Origin: Alphaproteobacteria bacterium
Lineage (GTDB): Bacteria > Pseudomonadota > Alphaproteobacteria > JAEULC01
Direction of reading: 5' to 3'
DNA: 11,000 nt
Assembly (NCBI GenBank): GCA_020851015.1
Contig: JADZDN010000407.1
Span: forward strand, 1-11,000
A program made the position numbers and the translations under genes. Shown here in pieces: positions 6,492-11,000 of the stretch. The notes under the pieces were generated by a model that did no database searches, had not been told where the DNA came from, and saw only the letters and a program-made list of their open reading frames with translations. Every line of letters begins with the position of its first letter. Within the stretch, counting starts at the first letter, position 1.

Positions 6492-6958
6492 GGCACGACG
6501 AGGCGCGTCGAGGCGCGGAACCGGCCGCCGGCGCCGGTGGCGTCGATCTGCATGTCCCACTGGCCGGGCAGGGGAAGGTCGACCGGCGCCATGTAGACGC
6601 CCGGCGCCTTGGCCACCAGCATCACGTCGACCGGCTCGCCTTCGCCCAGGGGGCGCGAGAAGCGGGCGGCGATCTCGAGCCCCTTCAACGGCGACCCGTC
6701 GCGATCGACGAAGCGGGCCTCGGCATTGCCCCGGCGGTAGCCTATCTCGGCGCTCCAGCCGAGGTTGCGCTGCCTCGCCGCCTCGTCGAGCACCTGGTTG
6801 TAGGCGAGGCCCCGGTTATAGGCGTCGGACGCGGTCAGGCCCGACCACGAAGTGAGGGCATAGTAGACGAAGATGCCGTTGACGGCGGTCACCACCCCGA
6901 AGAAGGCGGCGATCCAGCCGAAGACGTGACGGCCCTGAAGCGTTCCGCTGCCGGTCAT
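6488..6958 (-). CDS. ccoH: CcoH (FixH), cbb3 oxidase assembly protein
   Basis: The protein has 156 residues. One N-terminal membrane span (about 12-34, GWIAAFFGVVTAVNGIFVYY) carries the conserved asparagine of the family (N27). A periplasmic domain follows, with the typical Y-N-R-G-L-A-Y-N motif at 47-54 and a beta-rich remainder ending in GQWDMQIDATG and a short C-terminal strand. FixH/CcoH is known to associate with CcoN and with late cbb3 assembly intermediates. The ATG overlaps the ccoG stop as ATGA (6955-6958), and an AGGGGG ribosome-binding site lies 8 nt before it. The stop overlaps the ccoI GTG in the same way. Length is normal. Confidence 0.94.
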   Translation of the reverse strand: MTGSGTLQGRHVFGWIAAFFGVVTAVNGIFVYYALTSWSGLTASDAYNRGLAYNQVLDEAARQRNLGWSAEIGYRRGNAEARFVDRDGSPLKGLEIAARFSRPLGEGEPVDVMLVAKAPGVYMAPVDLPLPGQWDMQIDATGAGGRFRASTRLVVP

Positions 6959-8427
6959 CGCGACGGCCCCCTGAAGACGTTGCTGCGCGTGGCCGAAACC
7001 CGCCCGTCGACCTCGCGGACAATGAAGCGGATGTCGGTCGATTCGGTCTTCACGCTGTCGCGCGGCGCGGTTACGAAGACCTTGAACTCGCCGACGCCGT
7101 CGGCGGGCACGGTCATCCTGGCGACCGGCGCGGTGCCGGGATCGCCGAGCACGCTGACGCGCGCCGCGGGCAGGCCCTCGACGGAAAGTGCCAGCGGCCG
7201 CTCGGCGTGCTGCTTGTTGATGATATGGACGGTGTAGCCGTTGCGGATCGAGCCGTCGGTCAGCGGAACAAACAGCGGATTGCGATCACGCAGCGCGCTG
7301 ACCTCGATGTCGTTGCGCAGCAGCAGCGTTCCCAGCATCACCAGCCCGACCGCGCACCAGATGCCGGCATAGATGAACGTCCGCGTGCGCAGGATGCGGG
7401 TGACCGCCGGCCGGCCCTGCTTGCGCGCGTCGACGTTCGCCAGGGAATCGATGCCGATCAGGCCGCGCGGCCGGCCGACGCGGTCCATGACCGCGTCGCA
7501 GGCGTCGGCGCACAAGCCGCAGTTGATGCACTCCAACTGCTGGCCATCGCGGATGTCGATGCCGGTGGGGCATACGGCGACGCAGGAATCGCAGTCAACG
7601 CAGTCGCCATGTCCCTCCCACGACTCGCCCTTCTTGTGCTTGCCGCGCGGTTCGCCGCGGTCGGCGCGGTAGGCGACGATCAGGCTGTGCTCGTCCAGCA
7701 TCGCGGCCTGGAAGCGCGCATAGGGGCACATGTAGGTGCAGACCTGCTCGCGCGCGAGGCCACCCAGGATGAAGGTGCTGGCGGTCAGGAAGGCGATCGC
7801 CGCATAGGCGGCGTAGGGCGCGTCGAAGGCGAGAAGCTGGTGCGCCAGCGTGGGCGCGTCGGCGAAGTAGAGAACCCAGGCGCCGCCGGTCGCCATCGAG
7901 ATGGCCAGGAATATCGCGTATTTCAGCGTGCGCCTGCCGAGCTTCGAGACCGACATCGGCGCGGCGTCCAGCCGCATGCGCGCGTTGCGGTCGCCCTCGA
8001 TCATGCGCTCGACCTGGATGAACAGGTCGGTCCACACGGTCTGCGGACAGGCATAGCCGCACCAGACGCGTCCGAACGACGCGGTGACGGCGAACAGCCC
8101 GACCGCCATCATGATCAGGATGCCGGTCAGGAAGTAGACCTCCTGCGGCCAGATTTCGATGAAGAAGAAGTAGAATTTGCGCTCGGGGAAATCGATCAGG
8201 ATGGCCTGGCCGGGGGCGTTGGGTCCGCGGTCCCAGCGCAGCCACGGCGCCAGGTAGTAGACCGCCAGCATCGCCGCCATCGCGATCCACTTCAGGCGGC
8301 GGTAGAAGCCCGGGACGAGGCGGGGATGAACCTTGACGCGCGCGCGGTAGAGCGAGCGGATCGTCGGCTTGTTTACCGGTGTGACCCGCTCCTCGTCCGC
8401 CCGCGCGATCTGGGTTGCATCGTTCAC
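6955..8427 (-). CDS. ccoG: CcoG (FixG), membrane iron-sulfur protein of cbb3 maturation
   Basis: With the GTG at 8427 the protein has 490 residues. It holds several N-terminal membrane spans, the conserved WCGYACPQ (C123, C127) and CTYMCPYARFQ (C230, C234) segments, then a double [4Fe-4S] ferredoxin domain. The ligands are C276/C279/C282/C286 and C300/C303/C306/C310. A further membrane span (about 353-371) and a C-terminal immunoglobulin-like periplasmic domain follow. CcoG has been reported to act as a cupric reductase that feeds copper to cbb3 oxidase assembly. The longest open frame starts at an ATG at 8466 inside ccoP. The GTG one base after the ccoP stop (TGACGTG), with GGGAAG upstream, is the better start, because the extra 13 residues would be encoded only by overlap. 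Confidence 0.94.
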   Translation of the reverse strand: MNDATQIARADEERVTPVNKPTIRSLYRARVKVHPRLVPGFYRRLKWIAMAAMLAVYYLAPWLRWDRGPNAPGQAILIDFPERKFYFFFIEIWPQEVYFLTGILIMMAVGLFAVTASFGRVWCGYACPQTVWTDLFIQVERMIEGDRNARMRLDAAPMSVSKLGRRTLKYAIFLAISMATGGAWVLYFADAPTLAHQLLAFDAPYAAYAAIAFLTASTFILGGLAREQVCTYMCPYARFQAAMLDEHSLIVAYRADRGEPRGKHKKGESWEGHGDCVDCDSCVAVCPTGIDIRDGQQLECINCGLCADACDAVMDRVGRPRGLIGIDSLANVDARKQGRPAVTRILRTRTFIYAGIWCAVGLVMLGTLLLRNDIEVSALRDRNPLFVPLTDGSIRNGYTVHIINKQHAERPLALSVEGLPAARVSVLGDPGTAPVARMTVPADGVGEFKVFVTAPRDSVKTESTDIRFIVREVDGRVSATRSNVFRGPSR

Positions 8428-8428
8428 G

Positions 8429-9298
8429 TCACTTCCCGCCGCCCAGCGCGTGCACGTACACGGCAAGGGTCTTGATCGTGGCGGCGTCCAGGCGCCCTTC
8501 CCAGGCCGGCATCACGCCCTTGCGCGAATAGCGGACGGTCGCGATGATCGCGTTGCGGTCGCCGCCATAGAGCCAGATGCCGTCGCTCAGGTTCGGCGCG
8601 CCCACCTCCTGGTTGCCCGTGGCGGACTCGCCGTGGCAGGCGGCGCAGTTCTCGGCGAACACCGTCTTGCCGCGTTCCGCCGCCTGGGCATCGGCCTTCT
8701 GGCCGCTGAGCGCCAGCACGTATTCGGCGACGTCGTCGATCTGGTTGGGCTTGAGCACGCCGTCGGTCAGGAACGCCGGCATGTCGCTCTGGCGCGTGTC
8801 GTCGTTCGGCCAGCGCACGCCGTAGCGCAGCGTGCGGTAGATGTCGTCGAGCTTGCCGCCCCAGATCCAGTCGTCGTCGTTCAGGTTCGGATAGCCGGCC
8901 GCGCCGGCCGCGCCGGTGCCGTGGCACTGCGAGCAGTAGAGCTGGAAGGCCGAGCGGCCGCCGGCCAGCGCGAAGGCGCGCATCTCGGGATCGGCGGCGA
9001 TCTGCGCGGGCGTGGCCGCCGCGATCCTGGTCAGCATGCCGGCCTGCAAGCTCTTCGCCGCCTTGAGCTCATTCTCGTGGTCGACGCGCGAAGAGTAGCC
9101 GATCGCGCCCCTGGTCGTCCCGAACCCTGGCACCGGCCAGGCGGGATAGACGACCCAATAGGCCACGGCCCAGGCGATGGTGGCCAGCAGCACCCACAGC
9201 CACCAGCGCGGCAGCGGATTGTTCAGTTCCTTGATGCCGTCCCATTCGTGGCCGGTCGTCGCCGTTCCGGTGACGGAGTCTTTCTCGATCGTCGACAT
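8429..9298 (-). CDS. ccoP: CcoP (FixP), diheme cytochrome c subunit of cbb3 oxidase
   Basis: The protein has 289 residues. A short cytoplasmic N-terminus contains HEWDGIKELNNPLPRWW, a CcoP hallmark, followed by one membrane anchor (about 31-51). Two periplasmic c-type heme domains follow: CSQCH at 122-126 with axial Met173 (SDMPAF), and CAACH at 218-222 with axial Met263 (GVMPAW). CcoP takes electrons from the bc1 complex or soluble cytochrome c and passes them through CcoO to CcoN. The ATG at 9298, with AAGGATTGAG just before it and 4 nt after ccoQ, is preferred to an upstream ATG at 9337 that would run into ccoQ. Alanine/glycine-rich sequence after the first heme is encoded by a short GC-rich 9-bp repeat (about 8895-8919), probably without significance. 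Confidence 0.97.
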   Translation of the reverse strand: MSTIEKDSVTGTATTGHEWDGIKELNNPLPRWWLWVLLATIAWAVAYWVVYPAWPVPGFGTTRGAIGYSSRVDHENELKAAKSLQAGMLTRIAAATPAQIAADPEMRAFALAGGRSAFQLYCSQCHGTGAAGAAGYPNLNDDDWIWGGKLDDIYRTLRYGVRWPNDDTRQSDMPAFLTDGVLKPNQIDDVAEYVLALSGQKADAQAAERGKTVFAENCAACHGESATGNQEVGAPNLSDGIWLYGGDRNAIIATVRYSRKGVMPAWEGRLDAATIKTLAVYVHALGGGK

Positions 9299-9302
9299 GA
9301 TC

Positions 9303-9452
9303 TCAATCCTTGCTGAGCGGGATGCGGCTGGCGGCATCCAGGCGCTGGCGGTTTCCGGGCCAGAACGTCCAGGCCACGACGACGGCGAAAAACGTCACGA
9401 AGAAGATCAGGCTGAGCGTTCCGGTGATCGCGCGGATGGTCTCGTAGTCCAT
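9303..9452 (-). CDS. ccoQ: CcoQ (FixQ), small membrane subunit of cbb3 oxidase
   Basis: This 49-residue protein starts MDYETIRAITGTLSLIFFVT, with one membrane span (about 11-31) followed by WTFWPGNRQRLDAASRIPL. The Y-x-x-[IL]-R start, the [FY]-x-P-x-x-[RK] element after the helix and the short basic/acidic tail are typical of CcoQ. CcoQ stabilises the CcoNOP complex and the interaction with CcoP. A strong GGAGGG ribosome-binding site lies at 9457-9462. The gene sits 11 nt after ccoO and 4 nt before ccoP, the standard N-O-Q-P order. Confidence 0.94.
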   Translation of the reverse strand: MDYETIRAITGTLSLIFFVTFFAVVVAWTFWPGNRQRLDAASRIPLSKD

Positions 9453-9463
9453 GGCGCCCTCCG

Positions 9464-10189
9464 TCAGCGGATGTTCTTGGTGGTTTCGAAGGTCGAGAAG
9501 TCGACCAGCGTACCGAGCATCTGCAGGTAGGCGACCAGCGCGTCCATCTCGGTGATCTGGCGCTCGCCCGCGTTGAACTTGCGCACCTGGGCCTTCGGAT
9601 AACGCGCCGCGAAGGCCGCGGGGTCGGCGTCCGGCGCGGTCTGCGCCGTGACGTCGGCCTTGGCGTTCTTGATCATGTCCTCGGTATAGGGCACGCCGAC
9701 GGTGCGGTTGGTGCGCAGATGCGCCTCGATGTCGTCGAACTCCAGCGGCTGGCGCGACAGGAAGCCGTAGGACGGCATGATCGATTCTGGGACCACGGTG
9801 CGCGGATTGGTCAGGTGCGCCACGTGCCATTCGTCGGAATAGCGGGCGCCCACCCGTGCCAGGTCGGGCCCGGTGCGCTTCGAGCCCCACTGGAAGGGAT
9901 GGTCGTACATGCTCTCGGCGGCAAGGCTGTAGTGGCCATAGCGCTCGGCCTCGTCGCGGAACGGGCGGACCTGCTGGCTGTGGCAGAGGTAGCAGCCCTC
10001 GCGCACGTAGATGTTGCGGCCCATCAGTTCGAGCGGCGTGTAGGGACGCATGCCCGCGACCTTCTCGATGGTGCTTTCCAGGTAGAACAGCGGCACCAAC
10101 TGGATGATGCCGCCCACGGCCACGACGATGAGCGTCAGCAGGATGAGCCAGAACGAGTTGGTTTCAGCGCGTTCGTGAAGCGTCGGCAT
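9464..10189 (-). CDS. ccoO: CcoO (FixO), monoheme cytochrome c subunit of cbb3 oxidase
   Basis: The protein has 241 residues. An N-terminal membrane anchor (about 13-35) is followed by a periplasmic cytochrome c domain with [17 protein letters not shown] (heme site C66/C69/H70), axial Met138 in SIMPSYGFL, and the family's [14 protein letters not shown] segment. It relays electrons from CcoP to the heme b of CcoN. A GAGGAAGGA ribosome-binding site lies 8 nt before the ATG, between the ccoN stop and ccoO. The segment around residues 165-195 ([18 protein letters not shown]) is the usual variable loop. Length is within the normal range. Confidence 0.97.
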   Translation of the reverse strand: MPTLHERAETNSFWLILLTLIVVAVGGIIQLVPLFYLESTIEKVAGMRPYTPLELMGRNIYVREGCYLCHSQQVRPFRDEAERYGHYSLAAESMYDHPFQWGSKRTGPDLARVGARYSDEWHVAHLTNPRTVVPESIMPSYGFLSRQPLEFDDIEAHLRTNRTVGVPYTEDMIKNAKADVTAQTAPDADPAAFAARYPKAQVRKFNAGERQITEMDALVAYLQMLGTLVDFSTFETTKNIR

Positions 10190-10208
10190 GACGGAGATCC
10201 TTCCTCGC

Positions 10209-11000
10209 TCAGGCCCGGGCCGGCGCGGCCGCCGGTGCGCCCAGGATCGGGCTTTCTTCGCGCAGGCGGCCGTGCGCCGTCTGCCACAGGTTCCAGCACA
10301 TCACCAGCGCACCGAGGAGGTAGAGGCCGCCACCCAGCGCGCGGATGGCGTAGAAAGGATGCATCGCCTCGACCGTCTCGACGAACGAGTACTGCAGGAA
10401 GCCCAGCTTGTCGTAAGCCCGCCACATCAGGCCCTGCAGGATGCCCGAGATCCACATCGACGTGATGTAGAGCACGATGCCGATCGTCGCGACCCACAGA
10501 TGCACGTCGACCAGCCGGATCGAGTAGAGGCGCTCGCGTTTCCACAACTTCGGCACCAGGTAGTAGATCGCGCCGAAGGAGATGAAGCCGACCCAGCCCA
10601 GCGCGCCGGAATGGACGTGGCCGACGGTCCAGTCCGTGTAGTGGCTGAGCGCGTTGACCGCCTTGATCGACATGACCGGGCCTTCGAACGTCGACATGCC
10701 GTAGAAGGCGATGGCGACGACCATCAAGCGCAGGACCGGATCGGTGCGGAGCTTCTCCCAGGCGCCCGACAAGGTCATCACGCCGTTGATCATGCCGCCC
10801 CAGGACGGCATCCACAGCATGACCGAGAAGGTCATGCCGAGCGTCTGCGCCCAGTCGGGCAGGGCGGTGTAGTGAAGGTGGTGCGGGCCGGCCCAGATAT
10901 AGAGGAAGATCAGCGCCCAGAAATGGATGATCGACAGCCGGTACGAATAGACCGGCTTCTCCGCGCGTTTCGGCACGAAGTAATACATGATCGCGAGGAA
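10209..11000 (-). CDS. ccoN: CcoN (FixN), catalytic subunit I of cbb3-type cytochrome c oxidase, C-terminal part
   Basis: The frame is open to the window edge, giving 263 residues of the C-terminal half ([20 protein letters not shown] at the edge). It includes [18 protein letters not shown]. The tyrosine before IWAGPHH is the cbb3-type active-site tyrosine cross-linked to a CuB histidine, and the HH pair are CuB ligands. Further on, the FEGP glutamate and GHVHSG are visible, whose two histidines ligate heme b3 and heme b. The third CuB histidine and the N-terminal heme b ligand lie outside the window. This is the O2-reducing, proton-pumping subunit. It ends 19 nt before ccoO. The operon promoter, and any FNR/FixK box, would lie upstream of this gene beyond the window. 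Confidence 0.97.
   Translation of the reverse strand, partial: FLAIMYYFVPKRAEKPVYSYRLSIIHFWALIFLYIWAGPHHLHYTALPDWAQTLGMTFSVMLWMPSWGGMINGVMTLSGAWEKLRTDPVLRLMVVAIAFYGMSTFEGPVMSIKAVNALSHYTDWTVGHVHSGALGWVGFISFGAIYYLVPKLWKRERLYSIRLVDVHLWVATIGIVLYITSMWISGILQGLMWRAYDKLGFLQYSFVETVEAMHPFYAIRALGGGLYLLGALVMCWNLWQTAHGRLREESPILGAPAAAPARA

Noticed and set aside
6489..6560. Extended N-terminus of CcoI from an ATG at 6560
   Set aside because: It would overlap ccoH by about 70 nt and add Arg-rich sequence before the conserved cysteine cluster. The GTGA junction at 6488-6491 is a better start.
4359..6596. Very long open frame on the plus strand opposite ccoI (also 1525-3255 opposite the kinase and 7207-8475 opposite ccoG)
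   Set aside because: GC-rich coding DNA leaves long antisense frames open. The translations are Arg/Ala/Gln/His-rich with no recognisable domain, and the minus-strand genes are unambiguous.
8895..8919. Short tandem repeat of a 9-bp GC-rich unit within ccoP
   Set aside because: Only about two and a half copies. It encodes an Ala/Gly stretch in a loop after the first heme and is expected from codon bias.
1..11000. FNR/FixK boxes, CRISPR repeats, insertion sequences or phage genes
   Set aside because: Single TTGAT or ATCAA half-sites occur inside coding sequence but no full palindrome was seen. No repeat array, transposase or terminal inverted repeats are visible.

Overview
The window comes from a GC-rich Gram-negative bacterium, most likely an alphaproteobacterium. 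The evidence is the cbb3 oxidase and maturation gene set, the style of the hybrid sensor kinase, and the DUF2189 membrane protein. I cannot name a genus. A canonical tRNA-His (encoded G-1, C73, encoded CCA) argues against the alphaproteobacterial lineages reported to have lost G-1, and is compatible with a Rhodospirillales-like lineage. That placement is inference.

Left edge (1-1149): the 5' end of a probable class I aminotransferase gene on the minus strand, then a divergent tRNA-His gene with its own sigma70-like promoter, then an OmpR-family response regulator on the plus strand.

Middle (1159-3138): a 659-residue hybrid histidine kinase on the minus strand, convergent with the response regulator and only 9 bp away from it. 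Its second PAS domain carries the FixL heme-pocket residues (His223, Arg229, Arg243, Ile238/Leu259/Val261) at FixL spacing. It is therefore a candidate oxygen sensor. A hybrid FixL-like kinase beside an OmpR-type regulator recalls the hFixL-FxkR arrangement described in Rhizobium etli.

Right two thirds (3225-11000): nine tightly packed minus-strand genes, transcribed from right to left. These are ccoN (partial at the edge), ccoO, ccoQ and ccoP for the cbb3-type terminal oxidase. They are followed by ccoG, ccoH, ccoI and ccoS for copper delivery, assembly and maturation, and last by a five-helix DUF2189 membrane protein. Gaps are 19, 11, 4 and 1 nt, then there are overlaps of 4, 4, 80 and 4 nt. 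There is no room for a separate promoter between ccoP and ccoG except inside coding sequence. The start codons of ccoP, ccoG and ccoI are placed here downstream of the longest open frames, using junction structure and homology.

Together the genes describe microaerobic respiration with its assembly machinery and a plausible local oxygen-sensing phosphorelay. The oxidase genes themselves are conventional. The points worth following are the probable heme-PAS hybrid kinase with its unusual partner, and the DUF2189 protein translationally coupled to ccoS. No insertion sequence, CRISPR array or phage gene is visible, and no stretch longer than 300 bp lacks a gene.
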